DNA from: Nymphaea colorata | Lineage: Eukaryota > Streptophyta > Magnoliopsida > Nymphaeales > Nymphaeaceae | Length of the DNA: 64,000 nt | Reading direction: 5' to 3' | Assembly (NCBI RefSeq): GCF_008831285.2 | Contig: NC_045145.1 | Location: 24,800,802-24,864,801 of the forward strand | Shown: piece by piece, positions 1 to 12,302 of the stretch | Layout of the letters: each line of letters begins with the position of its first letter | Position numbering within the stretch: the first letter of the stretch is position 1 | Program-made: the position numbers and the translations under genes | Notes under the pieces: model-generated | What the model saw: only the letters and a program-made list of their open reading frames with translations | What the model was told of the DNA's origin: nothing | The model's database searches: none

Positions 1-86
1 TGTACTATAAAGAATGAAAACAAATCCAATTCAACTGTGGTTGTGTGTCCAGCCTCTGGATCGGACACCTGTACCTTTCATATTGA

Positions 87-1215
87 AAAAAGACATTGCA
101 TGAACCTGTGCCAATAGAAATTGGCTCTATTGTTCCTCAAAAGCTATGGTGCAGTAAGGAAGCCATATTTCCTATAGGTATGCGTATGCTTTCTTGTTCT
201 CCTATGATGTCCTTGGTTCACCTTTTGAGTTAACATATGTTGATGATAAAGGGTCACTGTTGCCAACTTTCTGTAGGATATAAGAGTCATGTCATGTTCT
301 TTGATATACTTGATCCAACACAAATTTGTAGCTATACCTTGAAAGTATTTGATGTTGGACTGATTGGGCTCATGGTTAAGGTAAGCTGGCAACTTATTTG
401 ATTGCTAAACTAATTAAGGCATCATATTTTTAAGGCTTATCACTAAGGAAATGGTGGACATTGTCTTCTTAACCTTTAATGGAGTTGTCTATGGAACCAC
501 TTTTTCTATGTTCACAATGAGAGAACCATATACCAGCTTAGTTACAATGCTTGACATGTTCACAGACTTATCCAAGCTGTGGAATCAGTATTCAGGTTTG
601 GAATTGGGAGTAACTATTCCAAGTAGCATCTCTGCATTTATCCAACTGCCCTTGATTCAAACTTAATCGCTGCATAGTATAAATAATTTTGCTATCCCTT
701 CATTAATTATACCAAGTTTGGATAGAACCCGACTCTTTTTTGGCTAGACCAATGGAACCTTGAATCTGAATGTATTTATATGATTAATTAGGCCACTGAT
801 TTTCATCAAGATTTTCCTTCCTTTCTCAAGTTCCATGTCCTATATTTTGACTGCCATAACCCTATTTAGGTAAACATTATTTTGATTACTGTTGGTGGTC
901 GTTCTTGAAATTTATGTACTTGTGAATGTAATATGACAGGTTACAGTTGAGGACAATCCAACTGAAGTCTTTGTGCATGCTTCTCCTAGAAAGTGCTGGG
1001 ACTTGGTGTGTCAGAGGCTTAATGTAGAAATAGAAAAGTTACAAGGCCTCGAAGTGCAGAACCTGCGACCATTGCAACTCCCGGGAAGTCTTGATGGACT
1101 TAAGATGTTTGGATTTTCTTCCTTGCAAATTATTGAGGTAAGAATGTCATCATTCTTCTTTTGCTGTAGCCTTGAAGGATGGAAAGTGCAATATGGAAAT
1201 TATCAATGACATCTG
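87..1215 (+). pseudogene. JmjC histone demethylase (JMJ14/15/18-like) FYRN-FYRC remnant
   Basis: These exons encode the paired FYRN and FYRC domains found at the C-terminal side of plant KDM5/PKDM7 H3K4 demethylases. Exon one ends at 177 and reads PIEIGSIVPQKLWCSKEAIF. After a GT-AG intron, exon 277-380 continues FPIGYKSHVMFFDILDPTQ. After a second intron (381-939), exon 940-1137 gives VEDNPTEVFVHASPRKCWD and LPGSLDGLKMFGFSS, classic FYRC sequence. All three joins are in phase. The last FYRC residues (ALKDGKCNMEI, about 1170-1203) follow only 32 bases later, too short for a normal plant intron and one base out of phase. Upstream of about base 100 the likely coding frame changes, with stops at 15 and 84 in the FYRN frame. 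The JmjN, JmjC and zinc-finger parts would lie before the window. Family assignment is firm; decay is inferred from the frame breaks. Confidence 0.8.
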
Positions 1216-2139
1216 TATATGCCATTGGGTAAAGTTTACCTTAGTGCTTTTGTCAGTATTGGCCAGAGCAGGATTTTTTATAACTGTTATTCTTCCCTCT
1301 AGGCCAAATATAATGCTCGCAATTTATTGGGTTCATTGTTACTTTGACTTCATCAGTAAATACCAAATCCATATAAAAATGGGTAGCTAAAGGTAGATAC
1401 AAGTAACCATACCTATGCTCCATGTGTTGAAATATCCAATTGCTTTCCATGGATGGTGTTCCTTTGAATACATGGGACGTATCAGTCTGTCACCTTATTT
1501 TTAAAATTCTTGAATTAAAGAATAATTCAAACTAATTTCATTGATTTTAAATATCACAAAAAGAAGAAACATGATAATTATTAGCCTTCCATCGTATTGG
1601 CAAGATGGCCGATTCAACCCACATCCACCGATGCGGAATGATATTAATAATTAATAACACTGACCCACGTTCCTCGACCTAAATTTATCATGTCAAGTGA
1701 TAGAAATATACATTTTACAAAATGTATGTTAATGAAGCTTAAGTTTCATGGCAAAAATAATCTAACACATTATATCAACAAAAATCATGTCAGAAATTGA
1801 AAACAAGAGCAAAAAAACCATTTTTTTTCTGGCGCTAAAATCAGACATGAAGGATGGCACTGTTTTGTTATTTGCGAGAAAGTTTAATTAGTTGTTATCA
1901 ACAATTATACATAAAAGTTTGTAAAATATTTAATTCCTTATAAGTACTGTGGATGAAAAAAAACATTACTTTGGTTTATTTAAACAACATGCTCATGAGA
2001 GCACCAGTTTGGTCAAATGGTTATAAGTTCAATAAATTCACTAAACTCTATGATTTTTATCCAACATTTATTAACTTACACTATTTCATTCAGCATACAA
2101 CCTTCAATAAATTAACACTTATCGCTTGTATCTAATTCT
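1216..2139. other. Non-coding AT-rich stretch
   Basis: No ORF with recognisable protein similarity on either strand. It follows the JMJ relic and may hold its decayed 3' region. Short poly-A and poly-T runs are present. I see no structured repeat until 2140. Confidence 0.5.
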
Positions 2140-2705
2140 ACCATGCGGCTGAGAAAAAAATTAAACAAAAACAATGTGAAATAGAAAAATGAAAAAAAAA
2201 TACAAGCATTAATTACAAAACAGAGGTACAGGGAGAGATAGACATGAGCGATAGGCAGGCACTCGAGGTGCACATTTCGTGCGTTGAGTTGTGTGATTCA
2301 AATAACAGTGGTGGTTACGTTATGGGTTCAGGTAATATAGCGGTGGTAAGCTGTTATAGGTTTATAGCGGTGAAATTTCTACTGGTGCTAGAGAACACCT
2401 GTATAAGTACCATAGCGGCGGGACATTTCACTGGTATAAGTATATATGGCTGCGAACCACATCATCGTTAGAGATCTATACCAGTTGTAACCGTCACCGG
2501 TATTGGACTGTCCTAGTTGCGTTCATCACCTGTGTAGGTTATTATGATTAAAGAATAGCACGAACATAATTTGTACACCTCAAGAAAACATTTGTAGGCT
2601 CTAGTAAATATTTCCATGCCTTTCAACCAAAAATATGTCTTAGGCGATGTGTTCCTTCTGCATCCACGCGCTAAGGGGGAACAAAACTCAGCCACGTGAT
2701 GCAAT
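2140..2705. repeat. GCGGTG/CACCGG-rich dispersed repeat, copy 1
   Basis: The segment shares an ordered series of blocks with 5265-5755: a start near ACCATG..G.TGAGAAAAAA, repeated TAGCGGTG and CACCGGTAT words in the middle, and an end resembling CACTAAGGGGAA..CAGCCAC. Such subterminal GCGGTG/CACCGG repeats are common in non-autonomous plant DNA transposons of CACTA-like type. I did not find convincing terminal inverted repeats or a target duplication, so the class is uncertain. Confidence 0.5.
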
Positions 2706-5264
2706 GGTCAGCTGTTGACAGGTGACAGAACCATGCTAATTAGAGAAGATGGTGGTGAGGGCTGTCTATCTTTTGTGGAAAGGTTGCAAGAGTTGAAGGT
2801 ATGTAGAGAAGTTGCTCGAAAGAATCAGAGTCTGAAGTCAATTTGGTTCACTCGACAAGAGATTTTCTTGTATAGGCAGGAAGGTATTCATACTCCACCT
2901 TGTATACTGCATCATTCGTTATGTATAAAGAATCTCACCTTATAAAAGAACCTCTGGAGGACGATCTGAAAAGTTTTTGAATATCATATTATTTTTAGTG
3001 ATGTTTCTCGTAACAAAAGGCTTAGAAGCACAAGTTTTCTTGTACATAGTTCCAGTTATTGTACTGCAAACACTTTCATGCCTTAGTGTACGGAATAACA
3101 CTTGAGCATATTAATGAAGAGGTTGCCAACAAACAAATGATTAGTGGTCCAACCTAGGAGTTGGGTTTTCTTTCTACTCTATGTTTTTTCTTTTGACATC
3201 CATGTCATTGAATACAACAATGTTATTTCAATTCAAAACCAAGCTGATACCATTAGTAGTATGATGCTGTAATAAATGACAGTTTGTCATTGAGAAGAAC
3301 CCCAAATAGCATAAGATGGGATTCTTTTGTAACGAACAAATAATGCAGTATATGGCGCAGAGTATGAATACCTTCCTACCATCATTGAATCGAACTCATC
3401 AATCCATGCACCACTTTACACACACACACATATATATATGTCACTAGACAGATTAGACCGGACAAATAATTAATGAGACCGATTAGGTTTGATGCATTTT
3501 TCTTCTGAAAAGTTACAAGTAACCATTTATATTTATACAATTACCTACTGGAACATGCCTCACTATTTTTAAGTATGAAAAGGACCATTTTACCCTAATA
3601 AAAAGAAAATACCTGAATAGAAAGATTTTTATGGGCCACATCTTTTTGACAATTTCTTCAATATTTTCGTCTATTTTATAAGTATCAATATTAATTAAAA
3701 AAAAAGACCCAGGGAGAGTGTATGTACAAAATGTGATTTTTTTCATTTTTTTCATAGAAATTGCTCAAAATTTTAACATTTTTCTTCAATTAATGAAGCA
3801 TGTGTTTGTCAATCATTTTATTTAGTCAAACTACTTTTCAATCTTTTTAACACCCTTCGTCATACAAAGAAATTCATCTATTTGAAAAACATTACTGTAT
3901 TTGGGTTTTCTGATTGCTGAAAATTCTTGTCAATCGAATAATGTGAATGATGATTATATATGTGGTATATTTCAAATAAACTGAAATAGGAATTGGAGCC
4001 GTTTATTTTTCTTTGTTATCTTATTTGTCCATTCTTTTTGCACCAAAGATCTTACCTTTTCTGAAGGAACTAGAGCTACATCTCATGTGCTTCCATGCGT
4101 TTTTGGTTTTGAAACCTTGAAAAATTTACAGATTCCCTTTCCTAGGGACACATAAGATTCATCACCAAAAAAAGGATAATGGTAACCTCACCTAACCTAT
4201 AGTAATAAAAATACATGTCCTACTGAGACTTGTAACTTGCTATGCTCTTTAGTAGCAGGCCCTGACTCACCCTCCTCGAAAAGGCTAATTCATTCAGACC
4301 AACATGAGGGTCCAACCACATTGCATTGCCAGGATAGACCAAGAGTGAAGTTTTTAAGGTCATCAGTCTTGAAGTTCCTCAGTAGAGATAGGATAAAAAA
4401 CAAATCAGTCTTCTATAACCTTTCATTAGTCCTAGGTACTTTTGAAACTCAGTTCCTTAATTGTGGGAGGGGCACTTTAAAAGGATGTAATATTTTCTAT
4501 AACGTGTCAATGTTACCCTATAGACAAGACTTATTTCATTGAAAAGTTGTAATTTGTAAACGAACAGTTTCATAGTTTATTATTTTTATATTAACTTGGA
4601 GAAGTAGCCTTAAATGACATTATATTTTCCAGTCTTCATTAAAATTGTGAAACAGACAGTTCTAAAGAAACTTCTTCAGTATTTCCTATGGACTTCTTGC
4701 TTCCATTTGCAGGTGCACTGCACCTTATGTTTGCCTGCGTGACTGGTTGAGTTTCAGTTTGGGACTGCATTCTAGGATCAAGAGGTTGAAAGGCTGAGCC
4801 GGTGGAAACATTCAGTTTTTACCTGCCAGTTAGCAGCTTTTCATTTCACATGCTTTATTTGTAATATTTTCTTCCACAAGATCTTTCCTTTCTGATCTTT
4901 GTGCTGATAATAGTGTAGGCCCAAGGGTAGGATGGGCCTTCTGGTCACTTGCTGAAATTGATCCATTAGAAAACAAGTCCTGAAAATTTCTGGGTTATTC
5001 AATTGCTTTGAATTTCTTGAGAACAGTACTTGCCATGAATTTAAAAAAGAAACAGTCTCAAATAATGTCATCTACCAACAAATTGGATTTTGAACTGGAT
5101 TTTTGGCCATCTCAATTAATGTCCAAAACATGTACATCTATATGTGATTAAGGTACATTGTTTGTTAGAGGTAACTTTAGACTGTTTGTGCGGCTGCAGA
5201 TGTCCTGATGAGTATAAGAAACATGGTAAATTTGACAGGGTTTAATTCGACAAACAACCTTGGT
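2706..5264. other. Intergenic DNA without recognised genes
   Basis: There are open frames at 2715-2945 and 4237-4542 (plus) and 3513-3755 and 4841-5071 (minus). None has a known motif, and they look like chance frames. A short CA/TA microsatellite lies at 3420-3440. Nothing else was recognised. Confidence 0.5.
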
Positions 5265-5755
5265 TAAATCTTACCATGTTGTTGAGAAAAAAGTAAATTA
5301 AAACAAAAACATCGCTAACATGAAATATGAAAACAGAAAAGATGCAAGTGTCAATCGCAAAATGGAGAGGGGGGGGCACACTTGAGTTATAAGAGGCAGC
5401 TGAAGCGGGCGGTTGCGTGCTTGCTTCAAATAATAGTGGTAATATGTGCTTCTTTCTTTGGTACTGGTTACGACACGATTTACCGGTGGAAAAAACAACC
5501 GTTGAAGTTTTATAGCGGTGAAGACATACGGGTGTTAACATTTAACAATCACCAGTATACATACAATTTAACGGTGACAAAAATCCACCGTAGGGCATAT
5601 ATACCAGCCACAAAAATCACCGGTATGGATAAATATCCACACCTTTCTCCTAGCAAGTTTCAGTTCCAATCAATCAAAGATATGTCTCGCGGGATCTATT
5701 CCTTACAAGTCAATGCACTAAGGGGAAAGAAAATGCAGCCACATGTTGAATGACA
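5265..5755. repeat. GCGGTG/CACCGG-rich dispersed repeat, copy 2
   Basis: Diverged direct copy of 2140-2705 with the same block order. It starts TTACCATGTTGTTGAGAAAA, has central ACCGGTGG, TAGCGGTGAA and CACCGGTATGG words, and ends near GCACTAAGGGGAAAGAAAAT. The open frame at 5382-5753 falls inside the repeat and is probably not a gene. Confidence 0.5.
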
Positions 5756-7495
5756 TCGTTGGAAAGATGAAATCAGCCTTGAAAAAAAAAGTATTCTGTT
5801 GCTTTCACTGTCACAATTTCCCTCCATCAAAAGGTGTATCTATATATCAAGAAATGATGGCGATTGCCAACCAAAAAAAAGAAGCCAATTTCACCTTTCA
5901 TGATGTTCCCAGCTTTCATACAATGAAGAACAAAATGATATTCTTCCTTTGGTGCTTTTAATATCTGCCTTCGGATTAGTTTTACATGTTGGCTAATTCT
6001 TTGGCTTATTTTTATAGGTTGACTAATTCTTTTGTTTTATTTCTATCCAAGTATCAGACTTAAAATTAGTTTTAGTTAACAAAGGAAAAACATCCCCAGT
6101 TTTTGTGTTTGCAGTTTTCAACGAACAAGGAATGATCCTTTTGGTTCTATATTCTAGTTCCTTAATTTTTAGGTGCGAGATTTTTCCACAAAAATCTTCG
6201 CCTTAGAGGCAAAATTCCATAATCAATCCTGCATGTTGCCACATCAAAAACCCCAAGATACTTTTTTACATATATATCTCGCTTTCAGTCATTGACATTT
6301 TTGAAACCGTACTCTTCAACTTGGTTCACTTAATAGCTCATGTTGGTTGTAAGATCTAGAATACCTTTTACATATATATAGCTATTAGTGAGTTACATCT
6401 TTCTACTTAAACTCATCCCCACAATCTTGATCTATATAATTTTGGAGTTTGTACGGAAGCCCTTAATTAGCAATTTTTCCTTTTTAATTTATTTTCTTGA
6501 TAATATTTTCAATTTGAAGGGGTAATTTCATCAATTGGGTGACTAATATTTTTTAGTGCTTTGGCCTTCTTTCAGGCGGTGGGTTAAATCCTGCTCACCT
6601 GAAGGGATAATTTCATCATTTGGATGATTACTTCAATACTTTTGACAAGATCAAGCGTTTGTTTGAAAAACAGAAGGAAAAGTTGGGTGGACATTTGGTG
6701 TTTCTCAAAAGGAGTTATCTCTTATTTTTCTCATTGAACTTGTGGAGTAGTGTCTCTTAACATTGAAAACATTGTTGGTTTGGATTTTTAGATTTAAATA
6801 CATTGACGTCGCACGTAGTGATTGGGAAAACATATATATGTTCCTTTTTTACAGTTCAATTAAAAAAAACTATGTGTTAAACTGTTTTTAAATCCAATGT
6901 AGGACATTCTGTAGTGAGATGGATCATCAATATTGATGTATACACATGCAGCTACATTCTATAATGCAATTGTTACGTTACAAAGAATTTTGTCATGAAG
7001 GAGCACGATTTGTAATGCAGCGACAGCTGCATGTATAAGAGATTCTGAACATCGTCTTTACTTTACTCTGTGCAACTAAAATCTTTCTTGGTTGGGCCCT
7101 GAAATTATTTTTTTACAAAGTTCGAGTCAGCCAGACCCCTACTGAAACCCAAATGGTTGTAGGATAATAATTGAAAAAAATAAAAGGGTCTTCAATAGAA
7201 TTGTGTACAAAACAATGGGTCAACATCAAATTTCCCAACATAAGTGGCTTTTTGTCAACTTCTTTTCTGTTTCCTTCTCCCATTTTATCTCTCCTCACTC
7301 TCTTGAATCTTGTTCGTCGCCTTCTATTTGTAAGGGCTTTATGTTGAGCAACAAAAAGTCCCAGCAATCTATGGCAATCGGCGAGCACACCGGAGCAAGA
7401 GCAGCAGCAGTAAAACCCAACAACAACAAGCATTATTTTTTCTTTCTCTCACCCCCTCAAGTTTCTTCCACATTTCTTTCTTTGAGGGTGTTCTG
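5756..7495. other. Intergenic DNA without recognised genes
   Basis: AT-rich sequence with short TATATA runs near 6270 and 6370. The overlapping frames on both strands at 7113-7433 and 7203-7601 are low-complexity (poly-Ser, CTT/AAG) and unconvincing. Confidence 0.4.
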
Positions 7496-7745
7496 CTATG
7501 TCACCGGTGCACGGGGTATGCGTGCAGGTGCCGGTGCCAGTGCGATACATCTCGAAAAATTGCGGTGCGGTGGTGCAGCGAGGTATTATTATTATTATTA
7601 ATTCATTATTATAATATATTAATAATATCAAATTTGATAAAAAAACTGAAAAAATTGAAATCAATAAGGTGAGGGCAGCGTGCAAATCTGGTTCGCAGAC
7701 ATGACGTGGGTGCATCACCACAGTTGCCGCACCTGGGTGACATAG
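7496..7745. mobile_element. Non-autonomous TIR transposon (CTATGTCACC family), 250-bp copy
   Basis: The element begins CTATGTCACC and ends with the perfect inverse GGTGACATAG. It is flanked by GTGTTCTG at 7488-7495 and GTGTTCTA at 7746-7753, a 7/8 match. An 8-bp target duplication is typical of hAT elements, although the same bases also allow a 9-bp reading. Inside are GC-rich GGTGCCGGTGCC-type subterminal repeats followed by an ATT trinucleotide run. There is no coding capacity. The left 125 bp or so closely match the larger copy at 42645-43482. Confidence 0.75.
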
Positions 7746-8141
7746 GTGTTCTATGGCAAAATCAGGCCCCTCATTTTTTATTCTTTTTTTTATCTGTTTT
7801 CTCCTTTCTCGTTTTTTTACTGACGTGGAATATGCCCCAAACTTTTTCTTTCTTTGGTTGCTCATGCTGCACATTGCAGGGGCTCATTATCAACTGACCC
7901 CACCTGATGACAAAGAATAGCAGATTTGGCCAAAGAAGAGATTCAGTGCTATGGGGTTCCTTGGTGAAATAGAGTCTAGCAGAGGGTAGTAACAGTGAAC
8001 TTTTTTTTATTGATTTGTGCCATTTTTCTTTTTTGTTGTTCAGGAGCAAGCAAGTAGGCTCTCTATAGTCGGTGAGCATGTAGTATTACAAGGCACTCCT
8101 AGCTCTCTGATTGAGTCTTATTATCTTTGCTTACACAATTG
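7746..8141. other. Spacer, nothing recognised
   Basis: T-rich sequence between the transposon and the tandem repeat block. The minus-strand frames here are rich in lysine from poly-T tracts and are not credible genes. Confidence 0.4.
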
Positions 8142-8625
8142 TAGGATTTGTTTTAAGACATAGGTCAAATAAAATAGTGTTTACAACGATGTGATAAACA
8201 CTTAGAAAAATTAAAAGCAATAATATCATTGTATGGATTGGTTTTACGATAACATGGTGCTTAATAAAAGGCAATAAGCAATCAGACAAAATAGATTCTA
8301 ATAATGCAAATGCAATATTCATTTTATGATATCCTAAAATAAATTTGGGTTTACAAGAATGCGATAAGAACAAAAAAACATGCGATAACAGAACTACATG
8401 ATTTATTTTATGATAGACTCAAGTAATATCATGCTTACAAGTAGGAAATAAGCACTCAGAAAAATTAAATGCAACAATGATACTATGTGAACTGGTTTTA
8501 CGATAAAAAGACGTTTACAAAGAGGTCATAAATAGCAAAACAAACCAGATTGCAATAAAGCGACTGTAGGATTCGTTTTATTATTCTTTCAAATAAAATC
8601 GTGTCTACAAAAAGAATTTCTATCA
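8142..8625. repeat. Degenerate tandem repeat block
   Basis: Related phrases recur. The stretch at 8187-8253 (CACTTAGAAAAATTAAAAGC then GGTTTTACGATAA) is repeated at 8450-8517. The opening TGTAGGATTTGTTTT with CAAATAAAAT.GTGT.TACAA at 8142-8188 recurs at 8570-8615. Shorter TTTATTTTATGATA/TTACAAG.ATGCGATAAG units sit between. This is an old, irregular array with nested periods of roughly 85-430 bp. Confidence 0.5.
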
Positions 8626-10906
8626 TCAAATTTACATGTTAAAGGGAGAGATGGGCATGAGTATGTTAACCATCATCCATATTAAGATACTATGCATAAC
8701 GTCACATATGTATACCTCATGATGGTCACAACAGAATATATTATTACATTTCAGAACCCAGTTTTGATAGACTATCTAAACAAGACATAGTGTCTCAACT
8801 GCAGGCATGTACAAATACAATTCATGCTAGCACGCTGTCACTACAATATTTTTGTTTATGCCCTATGACCAATACTTTAGGACGAGAACCATACTGAATA
8901 ACCTCTACATTTGGTCAGGACAATGAATGAGTTTTCCCACCCAAGCCATTTGCATATTTTGTGTGAACCACAGTTGTGCGATAACCTTTCCCACCTTTTT
9001 TCTCTCTCTTTCTCTTTCTCCCCTCAAACCCACCAGTTAAGTCGCAGAAGCGTAATGTAAATCTAGGATTTCCCCATTCTTTTAAACAACAAAAGATTGA
9101 ATGCATGACAAAACAGAGAGGTTGGAATGATTGCGTTTTGTTCCTCTTCGTCTCGCTGCGGCATCTTTCTTTTTACTAGCGCCTTCTAGTACAACAGAAA
9201 GGTTAGTTGGATATGCAGTTGGAAAGTTCCTGTTTTCTATAACCACATCAATTGGAGGCTTCAGATTCTTGTTTGGGCATAATGTCTTAAAAAGGCAGAT
9301 TATGTCGGTTGGATTTCTCTCGTGCTACCCTCGTGTGTGTTGATTGCTCTTCCATATCAACTTCCTTCTTGCCTTCAAATCGCCTCTAATGCATCGCCTC
9401 TCTCTCTGCCTCTACATTATCTCTCTCCTTCTCTCCCTCCCGATCCATCATGGTTTCCACCGGTGAGTACTCACTACAACAAATGTTGCAAACTGGAATT
9501 AGGATCAAGCCATTAGGATCGGTTTGTAGACCCTTTCCTAAATCTCAACATAAAAAAGATGTGTTACTTGTGACAATAAAGCCAATCCCTCACCCCCTTT
9601 GTGGTCAAAATCCACCTTCCGCTCATCCCTGTGGCCCTTGCCATTGCAGCATGCACTGATGTCAAGCATCCATCACAATCGACCGATTGTCGCTGATAGA
9701 AGAGGCGAAGAAGAAGAAAGGTTCCTCAACTCTGTCATTGCTTCCCGAATTTTTCTGCTTCATCAAAAAATCCATGATTCACCTGCTTTGTTGCTCCTTT
9801 TCTATCATTTCTCCTTGCTCAGTTTGCTGGTTGCTCACCTCGCCATCGTCATGTTGTTGTTCATCTCCTCCGCTTGCAGCAATCACCGAATTGCTGGTTC
9901 GCTCGGATCGAATAGGAGTTTGGTTTTCGAATATTTGTTGAAAATAAGAGAAAATATATGGTTAATAAAAATTTCAAGAAATATTAAAAATTAATTAAAA
10001 TCTGGCCAGTCTCATTCTTAAATTGGCCATGAAATGTAATCCACTTGCAGTCGGCTCAATTGGATGAGCGCGAGAATTAAGGGATGCACTGGTGACCAAC
10101 TCTTGGTAGAAGGCAAAGAAAGAGCTTGAGAAATCAGGCCACATATTAAGGGGGATATGGGCTTTTTCTTTGAAATTTTTGTTTAAGGTGGCCGCATGTT
10201 AGTTGTTTTCTTTTGTGGATTAATGTCTTTGTTTCCTTTGACCCTCACATTTCGCCCAACATATTCATTAGCTCCAGCATTAATTCTGTGGATTAATGTC
10301 TGGATTTCTCATGTATTGTTGATTTGCTTGACTGTCACATGTGACAGAAGGAACGTAGGGTTTCCTTTATATTTTCAGTCGTTTCAATTGTGGTTTTTTT
10401 TTTGTTTGATTTTTTGTTGCCTGTGCTGAGAATGCAGAATCTCATGTTTGGATGATGTGACTAACGTGGATTGTTCCTTCTTTCTGTTTCGTCTGGCTTG
10501 GGTTGAAGATACAGGAGTTAGGAAGATGAGGTATTCTGGTTCTTTGCTTCTTTTTCTTCTTTTGATTGTTTAGGATTTGGTTGATCTAGTTTCCATGGGC
10601 ATGGGCACATCAGCTCTTTTATCTTCCCCATTTTTATAAGACTTTTTGGGAAGCGATTGAAAATATGGTATAGAGATGGTTGGTTGGCATTCATTTGACA
10701 TGCAATTTCCATATCTTGTAATAAATTTATTTGTACAAATGTGAAGCTTCTACCCCCTCCCTCCCTCCTCTCTCTCCTTTCGTTTGATTTTTTCTAGCAA
10801 ACAATACCAACCAGAATTACCCCATGCCTTTTTATCATCAAAATCAGACAAGCCAAATTTTGTGGGCTCATTTAGTCGAACCAGAGCCACTCAACCCTGG
10901 TCCCTT
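8626..10906. other. Intergenic DNA, CT-rich in part
   Basis: No assigned gene. A CT-rich leader-like stretch at 9385-9449 is followed by ATGGTTTCCACCG and then GTGAGT at 9450-9468, which could be a 5' UTR plus tiny first exon. No following exons could be linked, so it is not annotated as a gene. Other frames here show no known motif. Confidence 0.35.
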
Positions 10907-11604
10907 CTCCAGCCATCACCACCAAACCTGGCCACAGCCACAGGTTTCAAATGGTTACACTCGATTATGGTGTTGGCCAAGGTTTAACCATTCCATACAA
11001 TTAACTCAGGCTACAGTGATTGGTTATCCAACACCCTGCCCTCTCTTTTTTTCATGCTCTTTCCCCACCAATAGAAAAGAATGCAAGGAGAGGATAGACT
11101 TATTATGAAGCTTTTACTCTTTTTAGTTATTCTGTAGCTTCTACATCCCCACTTCTATTAATGAGAATATTCTTTGTTGTCCAGGCATCTCTTCCCCATT
11201 TCTATTTTTGAATTTCCCCTCCATTGAAGACAGAGATTAATTTAGGCTGTGCCCATAATTTGGCCGTAGCCTTTCATATTTCCATTTTCCTTTTAACGAG
11301 TTCAGAAGAATTCTAATCTGAGTTAAAGATTAAACTTGGCTTGGATACTTAAGATACAGTAAAATTAAACTCCGCTCTGTCCTCTCATTCAAACACAAAG
11401 CACTATATTTGCACTTTCAGTGGAACCTGAGTTATGCCAAACTGAAAATCTTGAATTTCTTTTTAAGGATTAATGCACTTGAAGATAAATACATCAGTCT
11501 TTATTGAATATAATTTTTTTATTATATTTTTTGCACATAGGCCCTCATTTGATTAAAGTTACTGCAACTTTAGGTGTGATTGAGATACTACACACGCATG
11601 TTTG
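10907..11604. repeat. 698-bp tandem duplication, unit 1
   Basis: Unit 1 runs from CTCCAGCCATCACCACC to just before the matching CTCCAGTCATTACCACC. The two units align along their whole length, for example CTACAGTGATTGGTTAT, TCATGCTCTTTCCCCACCAA and ATGAAGCTTTTACTCTTTTT, with scattered mismatches and small indels. No protein function is apparent. Confidence 0.85.
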
Positions 11605-12302
11605 CTCCAGTCATTACCACCGAACCTGTACACAGCCACAGGTGCTGAATGGTTACACTCAATTCGGGTATTGGCCAAGGCTTAACCGTTCCATACAATT
11701 CACTTAGGCTACAGTGATTGGTTATTCAACACCCCTTCCTCTTTTTTTTCATGCTCTTTCCCCACCAATAGAAAGGAATCTGAGGAGATGATTGACTGAT
11801 TATGAAGCTTTTACTCTTTTTAGTTATTATGTAGCTTCTATATCCCCACTTCTATTAATGAGAATATTCTTCGCTGTCCATGCATCTGTTCTACATTTCT
11901 ATTTTCAAATTTTCCCTTCCTGAAGACAAACTCAATTTTGGCTGTGCCCAGAATTTGGCCATATCCTTTCATATTTATATTTTCATTTTAATGAGTTCAG
12001 AAGAATTCTAATCTAAGTTAAAGATTAAACTTGAATCCTTAATTTATGGTAAAAATTAAACTCTGTTTGGTGCTCTCATTCAAACACAGAACACTATATT
12101 TTTCACTTTCAGTGGGACCTGAGTCATGTCAAACTAAAAATCTTAAATTTCTTTTTAATGATTAATGCACTTGAAGAGAAGTATGTTAGTCTCTATTGGA
12201 ATAGAAATTTTTATTATTATTTTTAGCATGTAGGCCCTGATTTGATTAAGGTTACTACAATCTTCAGGTGTGATTGGGATACTACACACACATGTTTGCT
12301 CC
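11605..12302. repeat. 698-bp tandem duplication, unit 2
   Basis: Direct, diverged copy of 10907-11604. It ends where ACACACATGTTTGCTCC stops matching. The divergence indicates an older event than the 49-58 kb duplication. Confidence 0.85.

Noticed and set aside
5382-5753. 123-codon plus-strand frame
   Set aside because: It lies wholly within the GCGGTG/CACCGG dispersed repeat and has no known motif.
9450-9468. Possible first exon (ATGGTTTCCACCG followed by GTGAGT) after a CT-rich leader
   Set aside because: No downstream exon could be joined in frame and no protein family was suggested. Such short matches arise by chance.
10040-10120. tRNA-like phrase (GGCTCAATTGGATGAGCG)
   Set aside because: It does not fold into a cloverleaf with a matching acceptor stem and lacks a clear B-box.
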